DNA of 6,601 nt from Gracilibacteraceae bacterium (lineage in GTDB: Bacteria; Bacillota; Desulfitobacteriia; Desulfitobacteriales; Syntrophobotulaceae). A program made the position numbers and the translations under genes. Positions within the stretch are counted from its first letter, which is position 1. Each line of letters opens with the position of its first letter. The DNA lies in contig JAISQG010000092.1 of assembly GCA_031274335.1 (NCBI GenBank), positions 1-6,601 of the forward strand, in the 5' to 3' direction. This document shows, piece after piece, positions 1 to 5,936 of the stretch. Below the pieces are notes generated by a model. It did no database searches. It worked only from the letters and a program-made list of their open reading frames with translations, and was not told the DNA's origin.

Positions 1-120
1 CAGGCCGCCGCGGAACCCAAACCGGAAAACCCGCTTGCGTCCCTGCCGGCCGGAGTGGTGAGCGGCATCAGCCTGAAGAAAGACGGGCAGGAGAAAAAGG
101 GGCAGGAGAAAGAACTTTGA
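1..120 (+). CDS. C-terminal end of an unrecognised upstream gene (partial)
   Basis: Frame 1 is open from the first base and ends at the TGA at 118-120, giving the last 39 residues of a protein that starts outside the window. The tail begins QAAAEPKPENPL, has a short hydrophobic stretch (LPAGVVSGISL), and ends in a run of Lys, Glu, Gln and Gly (KKDGQEKKGQEKEL). That composition suggests a flexible, charged C-terminus rather than a folded domain, and it carries no motif I can assign. The stop overlaps the TTG start of the polyprenyl synthase gene (TTGA, 117-120), so the two are probably one operon and translationally coupled. The reading frame is well supported by this overlap; the function is unknown. 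Confidence 0.6.
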   Translation, partial: QAAAEPKPENPLASLPAGVVSGISLKKDGQEKKGQEKEL

Positions 121-1088
121 ATCCATTTAGCTTGCTGCAATTAATTTCACGGGATCTTGAAAAACTGGAAACGGAACTGAAGAATTTTCTGCGCGTTCCC
201 GCTCCGGTGCTAAGCGAAACAGGCGTGTATCTTCTGGAAGCCGGGGGAAAACGCGTGCGCCCGGCCTTCACCCTTTTGGCGGGAAAGCTGTTTCGTTATG
301 ATGAGAAAATGCTTTTCACCGTTGCCATGGCGATTGAGGTCATACATATGGCGACCCTGGCTCACGACGACATCGTGGACGATTCCGCGCTCCGCCGGGG
401 CAAACCGACGCTGGCCGCCCGCTGGGGCAACGGCGTGGCGGTGGTTACGGGGGATTATTTGTTGGCCAAAGCGATGGAGCTCGTCTACAGCATGAAAAAC
501 CGGGAAGTAGCCGCCATACTCGCGCGGACTTCGGTGGAGATGTGCCGGGGAGAAATTTGCCAGATACGGACTTCTTATGACATCGGACAAAGCGTCTACG
601 ATTATTTTTACAAAATAAGGCGCAAAACGGCGCTGCTGATCAGCCTGAGCTGTGAGGCGGGCGCCATCGTTTCCGGCGCCTCCAGGGAGGAAGCGCGCAT
701 TTTGCGGCAGTACGGGCATTGCCTTGGCATTGCTTTCCAGATGGTGGACGATATTCTGGACCTCGACGGCACAAAGGAAAAATTGGGCAAACCGGTGGGC
801 AGCGACGTGCGGCAGGGCATTATCACCCTGCCGATGATCATCGCCATGAACGGGCCGGGGAGCGGCGCGCTCAGGCTCAGGGAATTATTGGCCCGCAAGG
901 ACAAATCGGAGGAAGAGGTCGCGGAAGCCGTACAGCTGATTCGCCGCTCCGACGGTCTCAGCCTCAGCCTGGAAGCGGCGCGGCGTTATATCGCCAGAGC
1001 CTGCCAAAAACTGCCGGAACTGCCGGACAGGCCGGCTCGCGCGGCCCTGACGAAAATGGCGGAATTTATAGCCAACCGCCGGCATTGA
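117..1088 (+). CDS. Long-chain polyprenyl diphosphate synthase (IspB/HepT family)
   Basis: This is a complete 323-residue trans-prenyltransferase, a typical length for the family. It adds isopentenyl diphosphate units to an allylic diphosphate to make a long all-trans chain, normally for the menaquinone or ubiquinone side chain, in the cytosol or at the membrane. Visible motifs are GGKRVRP (residues 43-49, diphosphate binding), the first Asp-rich motif DDIVD (84-88) followed by RR (93-94), KT (170-171), the second Asp-rich motif DDILD (211-215, within QMVDDILD), and GKPVGSD (224-230). The fifth residue before the first Asp motif is Ala79. Small residues there are known to permit long products, which argues against a farnesyl or geranylgeranyl synthase. 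The start is TTG, with AGGAG at 104-108 eight bases upstream; the next in-frame Met is at residue 65, too late. It could be the large subunit of a two-part heptaprenyl synthase or a stand-alone octaprenyl-type enzyme; no small subunit is in view. Chain length cannot be read from sequence alone. Confidence 0.93.
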   Translation: MNPFSLLQLISRDLEKLETELKNFLRVPAPVLSETGVYLLEAGGKRVRPAFTLLAGKLFRYDEKMLFTVAMAIEVIHMATLAHDDIVDDSALRRGKPTLAARWGNGVAVVTGDYLLAKAMELVYSMKNREVAAILARTSVEMCRGEICQIRTSYDIGQSVYDYFYKIRRKTALLISLSCEAGAIVSGASREEARILRQYGHCLGIAFQMVDDILDLDGTKEKLGKPVGSDVRQGIITLPMIIAMNGPGSGALRLRELLARKDKSEEEVAEAVQLIRRSDGLSLSLEAARRYIARACQKLPELPDRPARAALTKMAEFIANRRH

Positions 1089-1101
1089 GTCCCGGTTTTG
1101 T

Positions 1102-2364
1102 TCAATGACGGGAGGCATATATTTCTTCTACGCGCCGGCGGATGCGCTCCCGCGCCCGCGCCGCGCTAAGCTCGGATTGCACGTGTTTTTGTGCGGCGGC
1201 GGCGAGTTTCGCGCGGTAAGCTCCGTCCCGGTGCAGGCGGCGCATATATTCCGCGGCCTGCCGGATGTCGGGTTCCGCCCAGCGCTCTCCTTTTTTATAC
1301 ACGGCCGCGTCATTCTGAATGGCGGTGAAGCTGTAGTCTACCATGCAAGCAACTTCCGCGTTCATGAATTCCGTGTTGGCGGACCAGTTGGTGGCGATGG
1401 TGGGAGTGCCGAGCAGCATCGCTTCCGCGAGAATCAGGCCAAAGCCTTCGGAGCGGTGGAGTGAAATATAAGCATCCGCGCAGGCGATGAGAGAATTCAC
1501 CCGCTCTTTGGAAAATGTTTCCATAAAGAAATAAACATGGGAGTATCCGGCTAATTCCCGCTTCAGCAGAAGAATATCCTGCTCCAAGGGATTATTTATT
1601 TTTACGACCAGCCCCACGTCGGTTTGCTCCGGCCGAAAGGCGGCTGTAAAAGCTGAAACGGCGCCGAGCGGGTTTTTGCGCTCCATGGTTGACGAGCAAT
1701 CATACATGCAAAGGAAAAGGAATTTGCTGTCCGGAAGCCCGAAGGATTCTCTGTCATATTGCGTCGCTGCCGGCGCGCTGACCGGATAGGGAATCGTATG
1801 AACCGGCTTATCCGTGACTCGCCTTACGGCCGAGCTGACAAATTCGGAAGGCGTCCATATTTCGTCTACAAATTCCAAGTTTGTCCGCCATTCCGGCGGA
1901 AAATTCTCCAATTCCCACAGCCAATAGCCTATGTTGTAGCGCTTGTGCCACATGGCCGGTCCCAGTTCAAAGAAAGCAAGCGGCAAGTCAGCGGCGTTGA
2001 TATGAAACAGATTGATGTTATAAGGAGTTTCATTCGATATTTTCTGATCCCAGGAATGATCGTCATGGCGAGGAGAGCGCAATTGGTCAAAATGGTATAT
2101 GGCGAAATCAAGCCCTGAAGCAGACAGGGCGTCCGCTACAAGGCGGCAGCTCTGGCCCAGGCCTATTTCAGCGCGAATGTCACCGATGAGGTTTATTCCG
2201 TCAGGGTGGGCGGCGCGCTCAAAGGGAATGAAATTGGTCTGACTGACTGCATGATTGATGAGAAGTGCTTTGGCCCGGCGCAGCAAGGAAATGGGAAAAA
2301 TTTTTGTCAGAACCGGTTTTAAACGGCCGGCCGCCTTTAACAAGCGCGCAGAGAGAAAAGCCAC
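1102..2364 (-). CDS. GT4-type glycosyltransferase, surface polysaccharide assembly
   Basis: This 420-residue protein has the layout of a GT-B fold, GT4-family retaining glycosyltransferase, which moves a sugar from a nucleotide-sugar to a growing glycan at the cytosolic face of the membrane. The N-terminal domain has IGDIRAEIGLGQSCRLVADAL (about 60-80), like the 'G-x-x-R-A-E-x-G-x-G-x-x-x-R' start seen in many O-antigen and rhamnan transferases. The C-terminal donor domain has HRSEGFGLILAE (303-314) with the EX7E pair Glu306/Glu314, followed by the loop GTPTIATNWSANTEF. Residues 1-40 are basic and hydrophobic and may dock on the membrane. The start is GTG; AGGAGG (2376-2381, read on the minus strand) lies 11 bases upstream, slightly far, but no better start exists. 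It has its own promoter, diverges from the gmd operon and converges on the polyprenyl synthase gene. The sugar and linkage cannot be told; D-rhamnose or D-mannose is a reasonable guess from the neighbours. Confidence 0.88.
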   Translation of the reverse strand: MAFLSARLLKAAGRLKPVLTKIFPISLLRRAKALLINHAVSQTNFIPFERAAHPDGINLIGDIRAEIGLGQSCRLVADALSASGLDFAIYHFDQLRSPRHDDHSWDQKISNETPYNINLFHINAADLPLAFFELGPAMWHKRYNIGYWLWELENFPPEWRTNLEFVDEIWTPSEFVSSAVRRVTDKPVHTIPYPVSAPAATQYDRESFGLPDSKFLFLCMYDCSSTMERKNPLGAVSAFTAAFRPEQTDVGLVVKINNPLEQDILLLKRELAGYSHVYFFMETFSKERVNSLIACADAYISLHRSEGFGLILAEAMLLGTPTIATNWSANTEFMNAEVACMVDYSFTAIQNDAAVYKKGERWAEPDIRQAAEYMRRLHRDGAYRAKLAAAAQKHVQSELSAARARERIRRRVEEIYASRH

Positions 2365-2408
2365 TTGGTCTGAAGCCTCCTACCAATATATTTGAAGTTA
2401 TATAGCAT

Positions 2409-2438
2409 AGTATAACCTTGTCATTTGATATGTGTCAA
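2409..2438 (-). promoter_or_regulatory. Sigma70-type promoter for the minus-strand glycosyltransferase
   Basis: Read on the minus strand, a perfect -35 TTGACA (2438-2433) is followed after 18 bases by TATACT (2414-2409), five of six matches to the -10 consensus. Transcription would begin near 2402, leaving a leader of roughly 38 bases that contains the AGGAGG ribosome binding site. Spacing and position fit a housekeeping promoter well. The call is from sequence only. Confidence 0.7.
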
Positions 2439-2452
2439 CTGCCGCGCGGCAG
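2439..2452. promoter_or_regulatory. 14-base perfect palindrome, possible operator
   Basis: CTGCCGCGCGGCAG equals its own reverse complement over all 14 bases. It directly abuts the -35 of the leftward promoter and lies about 43 bases upstream of the -35 of the rightward promoter. That is a natural place for a dimeric regulator acting on one or both divergent genes. The arms touch without a loop, so it is a better protein-binding site than an RNA hairpin. No regulator gene is in the window, and a GC-rich palindrome could arise by chance in this genome. Confidence 0.4.
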
Positions 2453-2495
2453 AGAAAACAGTAAGGCAAGGTCCCAGCTATTTTTTGACAGCATA

Positions 2496-2524
2496 TTGAA
2501 ATTTGCCGCGGAATGCGCTATAAT
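2496..2524 (+). promoter_or_regulatory. Sigma70-type promoter for the gmd-rmd operon
   Basis: TTGAAA (2496-2501) and a perfect TATAAT (2519-2524) are separated by 17 bases, the best spacing for a housekeeping promoter. The predicted transcript start near 2531 leaves a leader of about 20 bases before the TTG at 2554. All downstream genes are spaced 12 bases or less or overlap, so this promoter probably drives the whole rightward run. Confidence 0.75.
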
Positions 2525-2538
2525 GAACAAAATTCAAT

Positions 2539-2544
2539 AAGGGG
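2539..2544 (+). promoter_or_regulatory. Ribosome binding site that sets the start of the YIDP small protein
   Basis: AAGGGG is immediately followed by an ATG at 2545, leaving no spacer, so that ATG is unlikely to be used. The in-frame TTG at 2554 lies nine bases from the site, near the best distance, and gives a cleaner signal-peptide start (M-R-K-R). I therefore place the start at 2554 rather than 2545. Confidence 0.6.
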
Positions 2545-2553
2545 ATGGTTATT

Positions 2554-2757
2554 TTGCGCAAACGCCTGCTTTTAGTCCTTGGTCTTTTTGTCAGCGCCCA
2601 ATTGGTGTTCATGGTGGATGGGTTTGCCTATATTGACCCTTCGGCCGCTACTTACGTGATACAGGCCGTGGCGGGCGTGGTGATAGCCGGCGGAGCAGCA
2701 ATTACCATTTACTGGCGTAAAATTAAGCGGTTTTTTAAAGAACGAAAACATGGATGA
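2554..2757 (+). CDS. Small exported or membrane protein with YIDP motif
   Basis: A 67-residue protein from the TTG start (70 residues if the ATG at 2545 is used). It opens with a basic tip (RKR) and a hydrophobic stretch to about residue 23, like a signal peptide or first membrane helix; a cleavage after GFA is possible. The motif YIDP follows at once (about 25-28). A second hydrophobic segment rich in Ala, Val, Gly and Ile (about 34-53) follows, then a very basic tail with YWRKIKRFFKERK. This matches a pattern I recognise in small unnamed proteins that start their mature part with 'AYIDPGTGS...LLQ' and often sit beside surface-polysaccharide genes; their biochemical role is not known to me. 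Here Ser replaces the usual Gly after YIDP. It is the first gene after the promoter, 12 bases before gmd, so a role in polymer assembly or export at the membrane is possible but is inference. Confidence 0.72.
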   Translation: MRKRLLLVLGLFVSAQLVFMVDGFAYIDPSAATYVIQAVAGVVIAGGAAITIYWRKIKRFFKERKHG

Positions 2758-2769
2758 AAGGTCGGCGAG

Positions 2770-3804
2770 ATGGCGGGAAAAGCGTTAATTACCGGAGTAA
2801 CGGGGCAGGATGGATCGTATCTGGCGGAATTGCTGCTGGATAAAGGATATGAAGTATATGGCGTCATGCGCAGAAAAAGCGGGCTTGATTATGGCAACGC
2901 GGATCATATCAAAGACCGTGTTCGTTTTATTTATGCCGACATGACGGATATTGTTTCTTTGATCAACGCCATGCGGATTTCTGCGGCGGACGAGGTATAT
3001 AATCTGGCGGGGCAGTCTTTTGTGGCCACAAGCTGGGAACAGCCCATAGCGACCACGGAAATCGACGCTGTCGGCGTGACGAATATGCTGGAAGCGATTC
3101 GCGCCGTCAAACCGGAAGCGCGGTTTTATCAGGCCTCCACTTCTGAGATGTTCGGCTTGGTGCAGGAAATGCCGCAAACTGAAAAAACGCCGTTTTATCC
3201 GCGAAGCCCCTACGGCGTGGCCAAATTGTACGGGCACTGGATAACGAAAAACTACCGCGAAAGCTATAATATGTTCGCCTGCTCCGGCATTTTATTCAAC
3301 CATGAGAGCGAGCGGCGCGGCAAAGAATTTGTGACGCGGAAAATAACCGAGGCCGCGGCGCGGATCAGCCTGGGGCTACAGGAATGTCTGGAGCTCGGCA
3401 GTCTGGACGCCCGGCGGGACTGGGGGCACAGCAAAGATTATGTGCGGGCGATGTGGCTCATGCTCCAGCAGGAGAAACCGGACGATTATGTCATCGCCAC
3501 AGGGGAAACCCGCACGGTGCGGGAATTTGCCGAAATATCATTTCGATATGCGGGCATTGAAATTGAGTGGGCCGGAAGCGGTGTTGATGAGACGGGTAAA
3601 GATAAGGCGTCCGGCAGAACCGTGGTAAAAGTGAATCCGCGGTTCTTCCGCCCGGCTGAGGTGGAGGTATTACTGGGCAACCCCGCCAAGGCGGAAAAAC
3701 AGCTTGGCTGGAAACGCGAGATAAAGTTTGAGCAATTAGTGGAAGGTATGGTAGAAATTGATATTTCTATTGTGGAGCGTGAGTTGAAGGCGGCGCGACT
3801 ATGA
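2770..3804 (+). CDS. gmd: GDP-mannose 4,6-dehydratase
   Basis: The 344-residue enzyme converts GDP-D-mannose to GDP-4-keto-6-deoxy-D-mannose in the cytosol. This is the common first step to GDP-D-rhamnose, GDP-L-fucose and related sugars. It is an extended short-chain dehydrogenase. The family's [11 protein letters not shown] cofactor loop is at residues 8-18, and STSEMFG (123-129) and YGVAK (148-152) supply the expected catalytic Thr124, Glu126, Tyr148 and Lys152. [16 protein letters not shown] (177-192) and [10 protein letters not shown] (216-225) are signature stretches of GMD, and RFFRPAEVE(V)LLGNPAKA (291-307) is the C-terminal substrate and subunit region. Length and all motifs are intact. 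The ATG has GAAAGG (2756-2761) eight bases upstream. The stop overlaps the next start as ATGA (3801-3804), tying it to the reductase gene. Confidence 0.96.
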   Translation: MAGKALITGVTGQDGSYLAELLLDKGYEVYGVMRRKSGLDYGNADHIKDRVRFIYADMTDIVSLINAMRISAADEVYNLAGQSFVATSWEQPIATTEIDAVGVTNMLEAIRAVKPEARFYQASTSEMFGLVQEMPQTEKTPFYPRSPYGVAKLYGHWITKNYRESYNMFACSGILFNHESERRGKEFVTRKITEAAARISLGLQECLELGSLDARRDWGHSKDYVRAMWLMLQQEKPDDYVIATGETRTVREFAEISFRYAGIEIEWAGSGVDETGKDKASGRTVVKVNPRFFRPAEVEVLLGNPAKAEKQLGWKREIKFEQLVEGMVEIDISIVERELKAARL

Positions 3805-4784
3805 ACAGCAATGGCGAAAAGACACTGATCATCGGAGCTGCGGGTTTTGTGGGCGTCCATCTCATGACTTGCCTCAGTGCAGAAGGTCGAAATGTTTCCG
3901 CCACCAAGCTTTCGCAGGAAACCATTGATAGCGATATCGCCGTTTATGATCTTGATATATTGGACGCGGACGCGGTGCGGACGCTTTTTGAAGATGTCAA
4001 TCCGGGATGCGTGTTTCATTTGGCTGCGCAAAGCTCCGTTGCACTTTCGTGGAAAGAACCCGCTCTGACGGTTGATATCAATATCAAAGGTGCCGTCCAT
4101 GTGTTGGAAGCCGCGCGCGCCATGAAGCATCCCGCACGTGTGCTCCTCATCGGATCGAGCGAGGAATACGGTGCCGTGCGACCGGAACAACTGCCGGTGG
4201 ATGAGGAAACGCCGCTCCGACCCGGCAACATCTACGCCGCCACAAAAGCCGCGCAGGATATGCTGGGGGCCGTATACGCGAACGCTTACGGCATGGACGT
4301 ACTGATGATCCGTGCGTTCAACCATATAGGACCGGGCCAGTCCCCCATGTTCGCAGTCAGCGACTTCTGCCGGCAGGTCGCGCGAATCGAATCCGGTCTT
4401 CAGGAACCGATCATACGCGTCGGGAATCTTTCCGCAAAGCGGGACTTCACCGATGTGCGCGATGTCGTGCGCGCCTACAGCCTGCTTTCCCAAAGAGGTG
4501 AAGGCGGTACGGCTTACAATGTGGGCAGCGGATGTTCCGTGAGCATACAGAGTATTTTGGACATCATCTTGGCCCAAGCGAAAGCGGATATACGCGTTGA
4601 ACGCGACGAAACCCGTTTCCGCCCTGCGGATGTGCCGGTCGTGGAAGCGGATACCAAGCGCTTGCGAGAGACCACGGGTTGGCGGCCCGAGATACCTGTT
4701 TCGGAGACGATCGCTGATGCCTTGGCTTGGTGGCGCATGTATTGTCGTGATGATAGGATTGGAATTGATGGCAGAGATATTTGA
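3801..4784 (+). CDS. rmd: GDP-4-keto-6-deoxy-D-mannose reductase, Rmd-like (GDP-D-rhamnose synthesis)
   Basis: A 327-residue extended short-chain dehydrogenase. It has the GAAGFVG cofactor loop at residues 12-18, a SSEEYG active-site stretch (119-124) and the YxxxK pair Tyr145/Lys149. [12 protein letters not shown] followed by [11 protein letters not shown] (171-194) is the pattern I associate with Rmd, which reduces the 4-keto group of the Gmd product to give GDP-D-rhamnose. GDP-fucose synthase, the other common partner of Gmd, looks different here and also epimerises C3 and C5. [11 protein letters not shown] (213-223) and [15 protein letters not shown] (274-288) are normal for the family. 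The main fold should end near WWR (310-312); the last dozen or so residues ([13 protein letters not shown]) look like an unstructured extension and overlap the start of the next small reading frame. It is translationally coupled to gmd by the ATGA overlap. Reductase assignment is strong; the exact product rests on family resemblance and pairing with gmd. Confidence 0.87.
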   Translation: MNSNGEKTLIIGAAGFVGVHLMTCLSAEGRNVSATKLSQETIDSDIAVYDLDILDADAVRTLFEDVNPGCVFHLAAQSSVALSWKEPALTVDINIKGAVHVLEAARAMKHPARVLLIGSSEEYGAVRPEQLPVDEETPLRPGNIYAATKAAQDMLGAVYANAYGMDVLMIRAFNHIGPGQSPMFAVSDFCRQVARIESGLQEPIIRVGNLSAKRDFTDVRDVVRAYSLLSQRGEGGTAYNVGSGCSVSIQSILDIILAQAKADIRVERDETRFRPADVPVVEADTKRLRETTGWRPEIPVSETIADALAWWRMYCRDDRIGIDGRDI

Positions 4785-4890
4785 AAATCATCTTTGGAAG
4801 CTGAGCGATGTATTCGGCAGTGCGGATGAACGCGAACTGGGGATTGCGGTAAGGGCTATGTTTGTTGGAGAAGATGGAAGAGTGATATGA
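4768..4890 (+). CDS. Possible 40-residue small protein between rmd and a glycosyltransferase
   Basis: This frame runs from ATG 4768 to TGA 4888-4890. It encodes an acidic 40-residue peptide that begins [12 protein letters not shown] and ends FVGEDGRVI. The start lies 17 bases inside the end of rmd, with AGGA (4755-4758) nine bases upstream. Its stop forms an ATGA overlap with the next glycosyltransferase start, the same junction used elsewhere in this operon. These junctions, and the fact that it fills an otherwise empty 100-base gap in a tightly packed operon, argue for real translation. An in-frame ATG at 4750 has no visible ribosome binding site. I see no membrane segment, cofactor motif or family match. 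It could be a coupling leader peptide, a small partner protein or a remnant of a lost gene. The frame is open further upstream inside rmd, which weakens the case somewhat. Confidence 0.5.
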   Translation: MAEIFENHLWKLSDVFGSADERELGIAVRAMFVGEDGRVI

Positions 4891-5936
4891 GAATTGCCAT
4901 TACAACCATCCAAGCACCTTTTGTGAAGGGCGGGGCGGAGTTACACGCCGAAAATCTAAAAAACGCGTTACGAGAAGCCGGGCATGAGGCGGAGATTATT
5001 ACCATGCCGTTGATGGACAATCCTATCCTCCTTTTGGAGAATCACATCGTTGCCGCGCGCCTGTTGGAGATAGAACGCACGTGGGCAGGGCGAGCCGATC
5101 TGTGCATCGGCCTCAAATTTCCGGCCTATTTCATTCCGCACTCCAACAAGGTCATATGGATCTTGCACCAACATCGGGCGGCATATGAATTGTTCGGTAC
5201 AGAGTTCAGCAACATGCAAAACGATTCCGACGGCCTGCGCATGCGCCAAATCGTACAAAATGCGGACAACCGCTACTTGCGGGAAGCAAAACGGATATAT
5301 GCTAATTCACAGAATGTATCCGATCGCCTTTTGAGCAATAACGGCATTCAATCAACGCCTTTATATCATCCCTGCCCGGATATGGACAAATATTATGATG
5401 GCGGATATGGGGATTATGTCTTGATGCCAAGCCGCATCAATATTACCAAACGTCAGTTTCTGGCGGTTGAAGCCATGTGCCATACAAAAAGCAACCTGAA
5501 TTTATATATCGTGGGGAAAGCGGATAACCCGGAAGAAAAAGCGCGCATGCTTGATTTCATTCGAGACAAGAAAATCACGAAAAAGATCAAATTCTTCGAT
5601 TATCTTGAGCAAGATGAAAAACTCGCATTATACGCCGCAGCCAGAGCTGTTTTATTCATTCCATTCGACGAAGATTACGGTTATATTACCTTGGAAGCCA
5701 TGTCCGCCTCCAAGGCTGTAATAACGGCTTCCGACAGCGGAGGTCCATTGGAATTTGTGGAAGATGGCAAGACAGGCTTTGTTGTCGATCCGTCGCCGGA
5801 GGCCATTGCGCACGCGGTAGACGCGCTTGCCCAATCCGCAACTCTTGCAGAGGAATTCGGCCGGGCGGGGAAGCGGAGGCTGAGAAATATGGGGATATCT
5901 TGGAGGCATGTCGTGGAGGAACTGACAAAAAAATGA
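4887..5936 (+). CDS. GT4-type glycosyltransferase
   Basis: A 349-residue, probably cytosolic GT-B fold glycosyltransferase of the GT4 type, expected to transfer a sugar from GDP- or another nucleotide-sugar to a lipid-linked glycan. The N-terminus has the Gly-rich acceptor loop FVKGGAELHAENL (12-24). The second half opens with YVLMPSRINITKRQ (177-190), the usual start of the donor domain. FDEDYGYITLEAMSASKAV (260-278) holds the EX7E pair Glu262/Glu270, followed by SDSGGPLEFVEDGKTGFVV (282-300), the typical nucleotide-sugar binding end. The ATG is preceded by GGAAG (4876-4880) six bases upstream. It overlaps the small frame before it and the next gene after it by four bases each (ATGA), so the order is likely fixed and co-translated. 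Its position after gmd-rmd suggests D-rhamnose or D-mannose as donor sugar, but substrate and linkage cannot be read from the sequence. Confidence 0.9.
   Translation: MRIAITTIQAPFVKGGAELHAENLKNALREAGHEAEIITMPLMDNPILLLENHIVAARLLEIERTWAGRADLCIGLKFPAYFIPHSNKVIWILHQHRAAYELFGTEFSNMQNDSDGLRMRQIVQNADNRYLREAKRIYANSQNVSDRLLSNNGIQSTPLYHPCPDMDKYYDGGYGDYVLMPSRINITKRQFLAVEAMCHTKSNLNLYIVGKADNPEEKARMLDFIRDKKITKKIKFFDYLEQDEKLALYAAARAVLFIPFDEDYGYITLEAMSASKAVITASDSGGPLEFVEDGKTGFVVDPSPEAIAHAVDALAQSATLAEEFGRAGKRRLRNMGISWRHVVEELTKK

Noticed and set aside
210..719. A 169-codon minus-strand frame opposite the polyprenyl synthase
   Set aside because: The plus-strand frame carries every catalytic motif of the synthase family; the antisense frame is low-complexity and has no matching signals.
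1083..1107. Inverted repeat CATTGA / TCAATG around the convergent gene ends, as a possible two-way terminator
   Set aside because: Both genes simply end in a His codon plus TGA, which creates the repeat. The stem is six pairs, AT-rich, with a 13-base loop and no T run, so it is a weak terminator at best.
2485..2490. A perfect TTGACA on the plus strand as the -35 of the gmd operon promoter
   Set aside because: It lies 28 bases before the TATAAT, too far to pair with it, and no other -10 is found at 16-18 bases. TTGAAA at 2496 has the right 17-base spacing.
2545..2553. ATG at 2545 as the start of the YIDP small protein
   Set aside because: The AAGGGG site touches this ATG with no spacer, while the TTG at 2554 has a nine-base spacing. 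I kept it only as an alternative.
3486..4577. A 363-codon open frame on the minus strand opposite the gmd end and rmd
   Set aside because: It is antisense to two intact, motif-rich dehydratase and reductase genes, has no recognisable domain or operon partner, and its length is explained by GC-rich codon bias on the coding strand.
4597..4767. Upstream extension of the small frame before 4768
   Set aside because: This part is an out-of-frame shadow of the conserved C-terminal half of rmd, and no ribosome binding site precedes the earlier Met codons.
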